Below are positions 27,536-36,588 of a stretch of 64,000 nucleotides of DNA, one piece after another. Below the pieces are notes generated by a model. The model did no database searches. It was not told the DNA's origin and saw nothing but the letters and a program-made list of their open reading frames with translations. Each line of letters opens with the position of its first letter. The stretch's first letter is position 1. The position numbers and the translations under genes are program-made. The stretch is from DATFCK01 sp963728975 (lineage in GTDB: Bacteria > Verrucomicrobiota > Verrucomicrobiia > Chthoniobacterales > UBA10450): contig CAVSMF010000003.1 in assembly GCA_963728975.1 (NCBI GenBank), positions 186,001 through 250,000 of the forward strand, read 5' to 3'.

Positions 27536-28009
27536 CTAGCTGGAAAGATCGCCGCTCTCGGCCAAATTCTGCTGCCGGACCGCTTCAAACAGCACAATGG
27601 CAACGGCCGTGGCCAGATTGAGACTGCGTGTCCCGTGCATCGGAATAGTCAGACAGCTATCGCGGTTGGCCTGGAGTAGGTTTTCCGGCAGCCCCTTGGT
27701 TTCTCGCCCGAAAACGAGGAAATCGTCCCGCTCAAATCTCGCTCTGTAATACGCGCGTTTGGATTTCGTCGTCAGAAAAAAATAACGGGCGTCCGCCGGC
27801 TGGGCGGCTGTCAGTTCGTCGAAAGAATTCCAGGTCCGGCACTCGACTTCTTCCCAGTAATCGAGTCCGGCCCGCTTGAGTTGTTTATGATCGAGACTGA
27901 AGCCGAGCGGTTTAACCAGATGCAGGGTCGATCCAGTGGCGAGACAAAGCCGGCCGATATTGCCCGTGTTAGGCGGGATCTCCGGCTCGATCAGGACGAC
28001 ATTAAACAA
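27536..28009 (-). CDS. trmL: tRNA (cytidine/uridine(34)-2'-O)-methyltransferase
   Basis: 157 residues, the minimal SPOUT fold. MFNVVLIEPEIPPNTGNIGR is the conserved N-terminus. FLVFGRETKGLPENLL and SLNLATAVAIVLFEAVRQ form the trefoil knot that binds S-adenosylmethionine. TrmL methylates the wobble ribose of certain leucine tRNAs. The length is typical. It lies 99 bp downstream of the transaldolase gene on the same strand; the functional link is not obvious. Confidence 0.93.
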   Translation of the reverse strand: MFNVVLIEPEIPPNTGNIGRLCLATGSTLHLVKPLGFSLDHKQLKRAGLDYWEEVECRTWNSFDELTAAQPADARYFFLTTKSKRAYYRARFERDDFLVFGRETKGLPENLLQANRDSCLTIPMHGTRSLNLATAVAIVLFEAVRQQNLAESGDLSS

Positions 28010-28108
28010 GATCAGCTAAACAAGTTCCGAGTTGGGAATTCAGGGATGATTCGGCCCAAACAGTTTCCGCGACGGCCTTTTAAGCCCTGAATCTTTTGCT
28101 CGCAGCCG

Positions 28109-29107
28109 CTAGGCGACCTTGCCCGCCACTACCTTCTCTAACTTCACGATGTCGGCCGCGAATTTACGGATGCCTTCCGCCAGTTTTTCCGTCGCCATGG
28201 CGTCTTCATTCACCAGGTAGCGAAATTTTTTCTCGCCCAACTCGAGCCTTGGCACATTGGATTCCTTTGCCTGAGCCGGATCAAGCTTGCGTTCGATAGG
28301 CTCATATTGTCCGGAGAGCTCCTCCATCAATTCCGGACTGATGGTCAGGGCGTCGCATCCCGCCAACTCCAGGATCTGGCTGGTGTTGCGGAAACTTGCT
28401 CCCATTACTTCGGTCTTGTACCCGAACTTCTTGTAGTAAGTGTAAATTTCCCGGACGGATTGCACACCCGGATCCTCCGGCCCGGTGTAATCGCGCTTGT
28501 TGGCCGCCTTATACCAATCGTAAATCCGGCCGACGAACGGCGAAATCAACTGGACCTTCGCTTCGGCGCAACGGACCGACTGAGGCAGCGAAAACATCAG
28601 GGTCAGGTTGCATTTGATCCCTTCTTTTTGGAGCTGTTCCGCCGCATTGATCCCTTCCCAGGTGGAAGCGATTTTGATCAGCACCCGCTCACGCGGGATT
28701 TTTCGTTCCTCATACAGCCTTATCAGTTGCCGTGCCTTGTCGATCGAACCCGCGACATCGAACGACAATCGCGCGTCCGTTTCGGTCGAAACCCGGCCGG
28801 GCACAATTTTCAAGATCTCACAGCCGAATTTCACCAGCAGATGATCGATGATGTCTTCGACCTGGGCCGCGCCGGAAAGCCCCGAACTCTTCCGCTCCGC
28901 CACGGCCTCGTCCAGCAGATGGGTGTATTGCGGCTTTTGGACCGCGGCGAAAATCAAGCTGGGATTGGTGGTGGCATCCTCCGGCTTGTAAGACTTGATC
29001 GATTCAAAATCACCGGTGTCGGCGACGACCTTGGTGAATTTCTTGAGTTGATCCAGCTGGCTTAATTTCGTTCCAGCCTTCTTATCTTCGGCGGCGGCAA
29101 TACTCAT
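28109..29107 (-). CDS. tal: Transaldolase
   Basis: 332 residues, class I transaldolase of the long (TalB) type, transferring dihydroxyacetone in the non-oxidative pentose phosphate pathway. The Schiff-base lysine is K145 (RVLIKIASTWEGI), and D30 (VVADTGDF) matches the catalytic Asp. TTNPSLI and GRVSTETDARLSFD are family signatures. The start has a strong AGGAGG ribosome-binding site 6-8 bp upstream. A 106-bp tandem repeat array lies directly upstream of its 5' end, so its promoter lies close to or inside the repeat boundary. Confidence 0.96.
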   Translation of the reverse strand: MSIAAAEDKKAGTKLSQLDQLKKFTKVVADTGDFESIKSYKPEDATTNPSLIFAAVQKPQYTHLLDEAVAERKSSGLSGAAQVEDIIDHLLVKFGCEILKIVPGRVSTETDARLSFDVAGSIDKARQLIRLYEERKIPRERVLIKIASTWEGINAAEQLQKEGIKCNLTLMFSLPQSVRCAEAKVQLISPFVGRIYDWYKAANKRDYTGPEDPGVQSVREIYTYYKKFGYKTEVMGASFRNTSQILELAGCDALTISPELMEELSGQYEPIERKLDPAQAKESNVPRLELGEKKFRYLVNEDAMATEKLAEGIRKFAADIVKLEKVVAGKVA

Positions 29108-29170
29108 GACACGATCCTCCTATCAATGTGAAAATTGAGGGTACGCCCACATCCAAAGATCACAATCAGA

Positions 29171-29890
29171 AAAACAGGAATCGGGGCCGGTCAAGGGGGA
29201 GACCGCACTTCGGTCATTATATTTGTAGCGGCGCTCTATGAGCGTCGCACTTCTTGTTGGAAAATGAGGATTCAAGCGACAGCGATTCGAGGCCGGTCAA
29301 GGGGCAGGCTGCACTTCAGCCATTTGTTTTGTAGCGGCGCTCTATGAGCGTCGCACTTCTTGTTGGAAAATGAAGATTCAAGCCACGGCGATTCGAGGCC
29401 GGTCAAGGGGCAGGCCGCACTTCAGCCATTTGTTTTGTAGCGGCGCTCTATGAGCGTCGCACTTCTTGTTGGAAAATGAGGATTCAAGCGACAGCGATTC
29501 GAGGCCGGTCAAGGGGCAGGCTGCACTTCAGCCATTTGTTTTGTAGCGGCGCTCTATGAGCGTCGCACTTCTTGTTGGAAAATGAGGATTCAAGCGACGG
29601 CGATTCGAGGCCGGTCAAGGGGCAGGCTGCACTTCAGCCATTTGTTTTGTAGCGGCGCTCTATGAGCGTCGCACTTCTTGTTGGAAAATGAGGATTCAAG
29701 CGACAGCGATTCGAGGCCGGTCAAGGGGCAGGCTGCACTTCAGCCATTTGTTTTGTAGCGGCGCTCTATGAGCGTCGCACTTCGTGTTGGAAAATGAGGA
29801 TTCAAGCGACAGCGATTCGAGGCCGGTCAAGGGGCAGGCCGCACTTCAGCCATTTGTTTTGTAGCGGCGCTCTATGAGCGTCGCACTTCG
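29171..29890 (+). repeat. 106-bp tandem repeat array, seven REP cores
   Basis: The core TGTAGCGGCGCTCTATGAGC recurs at 29224, 29330, 29436, 29542, 29648, 29754 and 29860, exactly 106 bp apart each time. The units are almost identical, with substitutions such as ACAGCG/ACGGCG and CTTCTTG/CTTCGTG; the first is the most diverged. Each core is a GTAG hairpin like family A but with the central GGTC/GACC pair changed to GCTC/GAGC, which keeps the stem. The rest of the unit (GGCCGGTCAAGGGGCAGGC and so on) has no coding sense. No gene lies between 29108 and 30072. Confidence 0.92.
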
Positions 29891-29898
29891 TGATTCAA

Positions 29899-29923
29899 GC
29901 GACGGTCATAGACCGCCGCTACA
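29899..29923 (-). repeat. REP element, family A, inverse orientation
   Basis: The exact reverse complement of the copy at 2166-2190. It caps the tandem array in the opposite orientation. A partial GCCGCTACA copy follows at about 29938. Confidence 0.85.
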
Positions 29924-30072
29924 GAAAGAAGGGGAGAGCCGCTACAAGAGAAATTACATTGACCACCCGCTAGGGCCGGTTGTATAGCCGGGGCCTGGCT
30001 CGCAGTGGGCAATTGGAGTTCGACGAATCGCCTTTGCCAGAAGTTTAACAACAAATCAGAGAGGAACCCATC

Positions 30073-30834
30073 ATGAAAACGATTACCACCATTCTATGCA
30101 TCGCATTTGCCAGTTTGGCGCCCTTGTCAGGAGTTTGGGCGCAGGCGAGCGCGCCGGCCGCCGGCGCAGCAAAGAGCAGCGCATCCACCTCCGGCACGGC
30201 CGCTGCCCGGACCGACGTTTACTATGTGCATTTCACCAAAGCCGCTCTCGGCAAGGCCGCTGAATTGGGCGATTGGCTCAAAACTTCGGACCCGAACGCT
30301 CCGATGCCCGGCCATGTCCTCGTGCTTCGGCATCAGGATGGCGACGCCTGGGATTATGTGGCGATCGCACACCTGGGAACCAAGGCGACGGTGGAAGCGC
30401 GAGGCAAACCGATTCCGAAAGACAAGCGCGATCTAAGCGAATGGCATACCGACACCTTTGTGAACGGCCCTTCCTGGTCGGAGTTCACCAAGCAGATGGG
30501 AATCAGCGAAGGGACAACCGCCAAGAGTGCTGATTCGGTTTACGCAGTGTCGATTTATCGAGCGGCTCCCGGACACCGCGACGAACTCGAAAAAATGCTC
30601 AGTGAAGCCCCCAATCGGCAAATTGACACCACTTCCGGCAATATCCTGATGCAACATCTTGATGGCGCGTCCTGGCAATACTTGGTCATCGCTCGCTACA
30701 ACTCGTGGCAGGATTTTGCCACCAACGAGAAGAACAGTGTCGCGCAAAGCAGGAAAAAAGAAGGTGGTTGGTTTCAACTGCGCGATCAGGTCGCGTTTCA
30801 TACCGACACACTTACCGATCGGATAGCGCCCTAG
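30073..30834 (+). CDS. Secreted two-repeat alpha/beta-barrel-like protein
   Basis: 253 residues. A signal peptide (MKTITTILCIAFASLAPLSGVWA) is followed by an Ala/Ser-rich linker and two homologous repeats of about 95 residues. They start at DVYYVHFTKAALGKAAELGDWL and SVYAVSIYRAAPGHRDELEKML, and each has a later strand around GDAWDYVAIAHLG or GASWQYLVIARYN. This resembles a dimeric alpha/beta-barrel (NIPSNAP/ABM-like) duplication. The catalytic role is unknown. GAGAGGA before the ATG is the ribosome-binding site. A hairpin at 30909-30938 lies downstream. Confidence 0.65.
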   Translation: MKTITTILCIAFASLAPLSGVWAQASAPAAGAAKSSASTSGTAAARTDVYYVHFTKAALGKAAELGDWLKTSDPNAPMPGHVLVLRHQDGDAWDYVAIAHLGTKATVEARGKPIPKDKRDLSEWHTDTFVNGPSWSEFTKQMGISEGTTAKSADSVYAVSIYRAAPGHRDELEKMLSEAPNRQIDTTSGNILMQHLDGASWQYLVIARYNSWQDFATNEKNSVAQSRKKEGGWFQLRDQVAFHTDTLTDRIAP

Positions 30835-30908
30835 GGGCACGTCACTCATATCAGACAAAGCGGCGCCGGGCAGTGCGACTCTGTCCTGGCGGAGCTCCGG
30901 ATTATTTC

Positions 30909-30938
30909 GGCGAAGAGCAAAAGAAGCTTTGCTTCGCC
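30909..30938. terminator. Hairpin downstream of the secreted protein gene
   Basis: GGCGAA and GCAAA pair with TTTGC and TTCGCC, forming an 11-bp stem with a two-base bulge. No T-run follows, so factor-independent termination is doubtful. Confidence 0.3.
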
Positions 30939-31011
30939 AATCCAAATTGGGTATCACCCATGCCGGACGCAGAGTTCAGTTCGGTAACGCCCGAACCCCC
31001 GGAGACCAGAG

Positions 31012-33309
31012 ATGTCGCAACGAAGCAGAGCAAGCCATGGCCATTGGGTCCAGTGCTTGATCGTTCTGGCAGTTATTTTTTCGATCAACTCAATCGTCTC
31101 CGCCGGCGCGAGTGCGAGTGAGCCTCTTTATTATATCTACCACGGCAAACCAAGAGGCCTGACCCTTGATCCGGCACGCCTGGCTGTGCGCGTTTCTCAA
31201 GATCAGTCCAATGCATTGCCGATGAGCCTGGCCAGCCGCGGATTTACCCTGGCGGATGTAGAATCGCGTCCTCTGCCCAATTGGGTGGTCCTGAAGACTC
31301 AGTCGGTTTTGCAGCGGGCCCGAACCAACGTTCAACCGTCCGGCGCCGCGGCCCCGCAGAGCGAAGCAATCAGCCTTCACGGGTTGATCCAGTCAATCGA
31401 CCTGTCGGGCGATCCCGATGTCGAGTTTGTTTCGCCAGTTTTCGACGACGAACGCGGCAACCCGATCATCCTGACATCGCGGGTGTTGATCGGATTCGAC
31501 AGCAATTTGTCGGCGACTGCTCGCAACCAATTACGGGCGCTGATTCCGGAAGGGGCGCTGACGGAACAGGCGCCGTTCCCGCAGCCGAACGAGCAGCGGT
31601 GGCAGATTCAATCCCGCGACGGCTTTGCTGTCCTGGCCCGAGCCAATGCATTGGCCGAGACGCCCGGTGTTGCTTATGCCGAGCCGGACATGATTGCGAC
31701 CGGGCACCAAAATCTGGTGCCGAGCGATCCCTATTTCTATCAGTCGTGGGGGCTGCAAAACATAGGGCTCGGCGGCGGCCAGGTCGGCTTCGATATGGAA
31801 GCAACCGCGGCTTGGGATATTACCCTGGGCAGCCCGTCAGTTATTGTTCTCATCCTCGATTCTGGGATCCAACAGGATCATCCCGATATCAACCAGGTGG
31901 GCGGCAAGGATTTTACGACCGATTCGGTTTCGCATCCGGACGGCGGCCCGGTCGGCGCCAATGACAACCACGGGACATTGGTGGCTGGTTGCATTTCAGA
32001 GCGAATGAGCAACGGTCTCGGTACCACGGGGCTGGCCCCCGGAGTCAAGGTGGCCTCGGCCCGGGTGGAGACGAACGGGAAGAGCAACGGCACTTTCACT
32101 TTCGAGTTCAGCTGGGTAATCGATGCGTTGAACTGGGGGCAATCGATTGGAGCGCGGGTCAGCAATAACAGCAATGGTTACGACACGCCGTCGAGCGCAC
32201 TCGAGAGCGCTTATGCCAATACCCGCGCCAATGGAATGGTGCATTTTGCCGCGGCCGGAAACGAGGCTAAAGAGATTATCGATTATCCGGCCAGCATCCC
32301 CAGCGTTAATGCCGTCGGCGCCCTCAGCCGCAACGGTTATGGCTCGTTTTTTTCCAATTACGGAGAGGGCTTGAAATTCGTTGCTCCGGGCGACCAGATC
32401 TTCACCACCGATCGAACCGGACGATCCGGCGTGGTCAACGGCGATTATGCAACGGTCAGCGGCACTTCGTTCGCATCGCCCTATGCCGCGGCGGTCGCGG
32501 CTTTGGTTGTTTCCGCGCACCCCACCTGGACCTCGACCGAAGTGGAAACGCAAATGGAAACAACCTGCCGCGATCTCCAGATACCCGGGTACGATACAGG
32601 TTCGGGTTACGGAATAGTCGACGCATATCGGGCCCTGAGTGGAGCCACGCCAACGCCAACACCGACACCGACACCGACACCGACGCCAACGCCAACGCCA
32701 ACGCCAACGCCGACACCGACTCCAACGCCCACGCCCACGCCGACACCGACTCCAACACCAACGCCCACGCCCACGCCGACTCCGACTCCGACTCCGACTC
32801 CGACTCCAACTCCAACGCCGACACCGACTCCAACTCCGACGCCGACGCCGACGCCAACTCCAACGCCGACGCCGACTCCAACGCCGACTCCAGCTCCGAC
32901 GCCCACGCCGACACCGACACCGACACCGACGCCGACTCCAAGTCCAAGCACAGTGCCCACCCCCACGGTCACAGTGGTGGCGTCACCAGGAACAACCGCC
33001 GAAGGCGGTACCGCTCAGTTTATTATCTCCGCATCATCGGTGAACCCATTCCAGCCGACCACGGTCCAGTATTTTATGAGCGGGAAGGCATTCCAGGGGA
33101 TCGACTACACCCTCGACGGCCCTCCCGGCCAAGCCGTCATTCCCGCCGGCGCTTCCTCCGTCGCGGTGATTCTTCATGCGCTTACCGACAGCGCGAAAGA
33201 GAAGGCCGAAAAGGTGACAATGACGCTCTCTCCGGGATTCACCTACAACCTGTCGCGAGTCAAAAAAACGCGAAAGGCGACGATTAAGATCCTCAATGTG
33301 CGCTCGTAG
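31012..33309 (+). CDS. Secreted subtilisin-family (S8) protease with Pro-Thr linker
   Basis: 765 residues. Signal peptide or anchor at 10-36, then an N-terminal propeptide-like region (37-230). The S8 catalytic domain has D283 (LILDSGIQQDHPD), H320 (NDNHGTLVAG), the oxyanion N417 (AAAGNE) and S486 (GTSFASP). From about 546 to 645 there is an almost pure Pro-Thr linker, encoded by a 6-bp repeat at 32647-32945. The C-terminal 100 residues are a Calx-beta-like domain (EGGTAQFIISASS, GIDYTLDGPPGQAVIPAGAS). It is an extracellular endoprotease, and the linker probably spaces the catalytic and binding domains. It is convergent with the aldo/keto reductase gene. Confidence 0.93.
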   Translation: MSQRSRASHGHWVQCLIVLAVIFSINSIVSAGASASEPLYYIYHGKPRGLTLDPARLAVRVSQDQSNALPMSLASRGFTLADVESRPLPNWVVLKTQSVLQRARTNVQPSGAAAPQSEAISLHGLIQSIDLSGDPDVEFVSPVFDDERGNPIILTSRVLIGFDSNLSATARNQLRALIPEGALTEQAPFPQPNEQRWQIQSRDGFAVLARANALAETPGVAYAEPDMIATGHQNLVPSDPYFYQSWGLQNIGLGGGQVGFDMEATAAWDITLGSPSVIVLILDSGIQQDHPDINQVGGKDFTTDSVSHPDGGPVGANDNHGTLVAGCISERMSNGLGTTGLAPGVKVASARVETNGKSNGTFTFEFSWVIDALNWGQSIGARVSNNSNGYDTPSSALESAYANTRANGMVHFAAAGNEAKEIIDYPASIPSVNAVGALSRNGYGSFFSNYGEGLKFVAPGDQIFTTDRTGRSGVVNGDYATVSGTSFASPYAAAVAALVVSAHPTWTSTEVETQMETTCRDLQIPGYDTGSGYGIVDAYRALSGATPTPTPTPTPTPTPTPTPTPTPTPTPTPTPTPTPTPTPTPTPTPTPTPTPTPTPTPTPTPTPTPTPTPTPTPTPTPTPTPTPAPTPTPTPTPTPTPTPSPSTVPTPTVTVVASPGTTAEGGTAQFIISASSVNPFQPTTVQYFMSGKAFQGIDYTLDGPPGQAVIPAGASSVAVILHALTDSAKEKAEKVTMTLSPGFTYNLSRVKKTRKATIKILNVRS

Positions 33310-33319
33310 CCTGCTTTCC

Positions 33320-33361
33320 GCCTAACCGGAAGGTGCGGGACCGATTCCGCTCCCGTTAGGC
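33320..33361. terminator. Possible bidirectional hairpin between convergent genes
   Basis: GCCTAAC (33320-33326) and GTTAGGC (33355-33361) form a 7-bp dyad around the 3' ends of the convergent protease and reductase genes and include the reductase stop codon. There is no T-run, so this is only a candidate. Confidence 0.3.
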
Positions 33362-34408
33362 TGGACAAAGCGCGTCCAGATGATGCAGCTCTTCCCAGGA
33401 GAAGTGCAGGTTCTCCAGCGCCCTGACGTTCTCCTTGATCTGATCCAGGTTCGACGCCCCAATCAAAACGCTGGTAATTTCCGGACGACGCAAAACCCAG
33501 GCGATCGCCATCTGAGGCAAGGTTTGTCCCCGCGCCTCCGCTATCGCGCTCAGTTTCCGGATTCGTTCCCGCAAAGCGGGCGTAACCACATTACGCTGTT
33601 CCGGCGTCCAGGTTTTGGTCGCGCGCGAACCGTCCGGGAAACCGTCCAGATACTTTTCGCTAAGCAGGCCCTGGGCGAGCGGCGAAAACGCGATCACACC
33701 CGCGCCGGCATGGGGAACTGAAGGAAGCAGCTCCGATTCGATTTTTCGGTTGAACAAGCTGTAACTCGATTGCTCCGCGATTATCGGCGCGAGCTCAAAA
33801 TGACGCGTCAGACCGACCGCTTCCTCGAGCAATTTTCCAGAGTAATTGCTCAGCCCCGCATACAACGCTTTTCCGCTGCGCACGATCTGGTCCAAGGCCG
33901 CCAGCGTCTCTTCCAGGGGTGTTTCCGGGTCGTGCCGATGGGAATAAAAGATATCGACATACTCCAGGCCAAGCCGGTGCAGCGATTGATCGATGCTGGC
34001 CAGGAGCGATTTGCGCGATGACCCCTGTCCATACGGCCCGGCCCACATGAAAAAACCCGCTTTGGTCGAAACAATCAGTTCGTCCCTGGGCATATCCGCC
34101 AGAATCTTGCCCACCACGATTTCAGCCTGGCCCGGTGGTCTGCCGTAGTTGTTAGCCAGATCAAAATGAGTGATGCCGAGATTGAAGGCGCCGAACAGAC
34201 AAGCGCGGGAAGTCTCCGGGCCGCGGTAACCACCGAAGGTTTCCCATGCCCCCAGCGAGATAGCGGGAAATTTTAAGCCGGAGACTCCGCAACGCCGATA
34301 CGGCATCTGATCGTAACGGACCGGGTCGGGCGAAAACTGGCTGGCGCCGGAACGATCACGCTGGATCGGCCGGACTCCGGGCGGAACGCGTCTGGTGATC
34401 TCAGGCAC
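33356..34408 (-). CDS. Aldo/keto reductase (YghZ/Kv-beta type)
   Basis: 350 residues, NADPH-dependent oxidoreductase of the AKR superfamily. The catalytic tetrad is D83, Y88 (FDLANNYG), K116 (STKAGF) and H157 (YSHRHD). The extended loop around FFMWAGPYGQGSSRKS and the ending EITSVLIGASNLDQIKEN resemble the YghZ/voltage-gated channel beta-subunit branch. The first 34 residues may be over-called, since family members begin at MPYRRCGVSG (residue 35). The gene starts 3 bp after the class III aminotransferase stop, so the two are co-transcribed. Confidence 0.88.
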   Translation of the reverse strand: MPEITRRVPPGVRPIQRDRSGASQFSPDPVRYDQMPYRRCGVSGLKFPAISLGAWETFGGYRGPETSRACLFGAFNLGITHFDLANNYGRPPGQAEIVVGKILADMPRDELIVSTKAGFFMWAGPYGQGSSRKSLLASIDQSLHRLGLEYVDIFYSHRHDPETPLEETLAALDQIVRSGKALYAGLSNYSGKLLEEAVGLTRHFELAPIIAEQSSYSLFNRKIESELLPSVPHAGAGVIAFSPLAQGLLSEKYLDGFPDGSRATKTWTPEQRNVVTPALRERIRKLSAIAEARGQTLPQMAIAWVLRRPEITSVLIGASNLDQIKENVRALENLHFSWEELHHLDALCPA

Positions 34409-34411
34409 GAA

Positions 34412-35830
34412 TCAAGCCGATACCGCCGGCCGATTCTCGGCCGACCGCCGCGCGCCCAAAGCATGGCGCACAAAATTGTTCCCCAGCTCCCACATCGGCC
34501 CCGGAAATCTGCGGCACTCGCTCAAGACATCGTCGAGCCCATTCACAAAAAGATCGACCTCGCGCTCGGTGATGATCAGCGGCGGCAGGATCTTGAGCAC
34601 ATCCATGGCGTGCCCCGCCACCTGGGTAAGAATGCGGTGCTTGCTCAGCATCTGGCTAACCACCATCTGGGCAAACAAGACCTTGTCGATCTTGTGTAAA
34701 ACCTTCCAGGCCATCTTCAGTTTGAATTCACGCGGTTCTTGAAACTCGATTCCAACCATGAGTCCCTTGCCCCGAACTTCCTTGATGAAGGAATGCTTTT
34801 CTCGCAGATCATCCACCTTCTTCATTAGCAACGCCCCCATGGCCCCGGCGTTTTCGACTAGATGCTCGGAATCGATCACCTCCAATGCCGCCAAACCACA
34901 CGCCATGGCCAGATTATTCCGGCCAAATGTCGTCGAATGCACAACACACCGATCCATCCGGCTGAATGTCTTCTGGTAAATGTCGCGCCGGGTGATAATG
35001 GCGCCGCAGGGCACGTAACCGCCGCTCAAGGTCTTGGCCAGGGTAATAATATCCGGCTCCAGGTTCCAATGTTCGAACCCGAACATCTTGCCGGTGCGCC
35101 CCAGCCCGGTCTGAATTTCATCCGAAATCAGCAGGGTCCCGTACTTCCGGCAAAGCTCCTGGGCCCGGACAAAAAAATCGGTGCTGGGCGATTTGCATCC
35201 TTTGCCTTGCACCGTCTCGATCACGAACGCCGCGACGTCACCGGGAGCCAGTTCCCGCTTGAGCGCCTCGATATCATCCAGGGGGACCCGCCCTTCGAAG
35301 CCTTGCATCAGCGGGCCGAACCCTTCGGTAAAGCTTGCGCACCCCATCAGCGAAAGCGACCCGAGACTCAGCCCATGAAAAGCTCCCTCCAGCGAAAGCA
35401 CTCGTTTTCGGCCGGTGGCCGCGCGGGCAAATTTCAAGGCGCCTTCAATCGCTTCCGTGCCGGAGTTACAAAAGAAAACCGCGTCCAGATGCGGGGGGGT
35501 TCGCTTGATCAGCGCCTCGGCCAGAAGACCGCTCAAAAGGGAGCAATCCATCTGGACCATGTTAGGCAGGTCGAGATCGAGCACGTCGCGGATCGCCTGT
35601 TGGACCACGGGATGGTTGCGGCCGATGTTGAACACGCTGTAGCCGCTCAGGAAGTCGAGGTAAGCGGCGTTATCCATGTCGTAGAGATAGGCGCCTTCCG
35701 CCCGCGCATACACTTTGTCGAACCCGATCACCCGCTGGGCCGCCACCAGGGTCCGGTTCACATGCCGCTCGTGCAGTTCGTAATTTTCACCCAGCCGGGC
35801 GGCGACGATTTCCTTGAGGTCAAACGCCAT
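34412..35830 (-). CDS. Class III PLP-dependent aminotransferase
   Basis: About 472 residues from the ATG at 35830 (MAFDLKEIVAARLG); a longer frame opens at 35956. Fold-type I features are FCNSGTEAIEGALKFARAAT (PLP phosphate contact), DEIQTGLGRTG and the PLP lysine in TLAKTLSGGYVP (K266 in this numbering). Family members act on ornithine, acetylornithine, GABA, diaminobutyrate or other omega-amines. The substrate cannot be decided from sequence. It is followed within 3 bp by an aldo/keto reductase, so a joint pathway acting on an amine and then a carbonyl is plausible but unproven. Confidence 0.85.
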   Translation of the reverse strand: MAFDLKEIVAARLGENYELHERHVNRTLVAAQRVIGFDKVYARAEGAYLYDMDNAAYLDFLSGYSVFNIGRNHPVVQQAIRDVLDLDLPNMVQMDCSLLSGLLAEALIKRTPPHLDAVFFCNSGTEAIEGALKFARAATGRKRVLSLEGAFHGLSLGSLSLMGCASFTEGFGPLMQGFEGRVPLDDIEALKRELAPGDVAAFVIETVQGKGCKSPSTDFFVRAQELCRKYGTLLISDEIQTGLGRTGKMFGFEHWNLEPDIITLAKTLSGGYVPCGAIITRRDIYQKTFSRMDRCVVHSTTFGRNNLAMACGLAALEVIDSEHLVENAGAMGALLMKKVDDLREKHSFIKEVRGKGLMVGIEFQEPREFKLKMAWKVLHKIDKVLFAQMVVSQMLSKHRILTQVAGHAMDVLKILPPLIITEREVDLFVNGLDDVLSECRRFPGPMWELGNNFVRHALGARRSAENRPAVSA

Positions 35831-35931
35831 GGACCAATGCTCTGCGATTTCGCGTTGAAACGCAACCGGGACATGACCTTCCCCTGGCTTTAAGGCAGAG
35901 GCAGGACGCGCCCCGCAGCCGATAAACGAGG

Positions 35932-36450
35932 CTAGAGATCGTTCCTCGGCTTCCAATCGCGATAGGCTTCATGGGCTCCAACCTGCAGGTTCGTTTTTCC
36001 CGGGGAATAGCGTTCCAGTTGTTCGGCAAGCCATTGAAACCATTCCCAGGTTTTTTGTGATCCCGAGCGCTTCCGCTCAAACTCGATGTAGGGTCGCATT
36101 TTGCGAAACGCCACCCGAACGGTCCCGCCGAGCAGGTCGTCCGCCACCGATAACGGCACAATCCGGGCATAAACGGAATAGCCGATTCCCTCCAGAATAA
36201 TGCCGATGCACTGCGCGGCTTCGAGTAACCGGGGATCGCCCTCGATGTCCCTTGCCGTTGCCCCCTCGGGAATGGATTGGACCAGCACCATCGAATTTAT
36301 CCACGACGGGGTCATCAATGCCCGGACCGCGGCAAAGGCAGCGCGCTCTCGCCGTTCCCGACGAGCGCGCCGCGCTTCGAGTAATCCGAAAATTACTCCG
36401 GTCAGAACCGTCAGAGCAGTCGCCACATTGGCAATGGTGGACAAATCCAT
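35932..36450 (-). CDS. Membrane-anchored DUF4760-like protein
   Basis: 172 residues. One N-terminal helix (about 5-24, IANVATALTVLTGVIFGLLE) is followed by a basic cluster (ARRARRERRERAA), so the bulk faces the cytoplasm. The remainder (SWINSMVLVQSIPEGATARD, GIILEGIGYSVYARIVPLSV, FRKMRPYIEFERKR) resembles DUF4760-type proteins of unknown role. It lies about 100 bp upstream of the aminotransferase on the same strand. Confidence 0.65.
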   Translation of the reverse strand: MDLSTIANVATALTVLTGVIFGLLEARRARRERRERAAFAAVRALMTPSWINSMVLVQSIPEGATARDIEGDPRLLEAAQCIGIILEGIGYSVYARIVPLSVADDLLGGTVRVAFRKMRPYIEFERKRSGSQKTWEWFQWLAEQLERYSPGKTNLQVGAHEAYRDWKPRNDL

Positions 36451-36500
36451 CGACCGAATCTAGAGCCCGTCCGGTTTGGCGGCTAGCAAATGACGAAAAA

Positions 36501-36540
36501 CAAAAAGCCGTCCGGCTCGCACAGGAGCCGGGCGGCTTTT
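36501..36540 (-). terminator. Rho-independent terminator (bidirectional)
   Basis: A 14-bp stem, AAGCCGTCCGGCTC paired with GAGCCGGGCGGCTT (one wobble), has a 6-nt loop. It is flanked by A5/T4, with a longer T-run on the minus strand. It lies 49 bp after the stop of the small secreted protein gene at 36589-36930 and is best assigned to it. Confidence 0.8.
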
Positions 36541-36588
36541 GAAGTTTGACCCAAGCGCAGTTAAAGCGCGTAGGTCTGCGTGATCTCG

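Noticed and set aside
29171..29890. CRISPR-like regular repeat spacing
   Set aside because: The whole 106-bp period is conserved, including what would be spacers, so there are no variable spacers; it is a tandem repeat.
32607..32972. Minus-strand (Val-Gly)n frame inside the protease gene
   Set aside because: It is the reverse reading of the Pro-Thr repeat and has no independent support.
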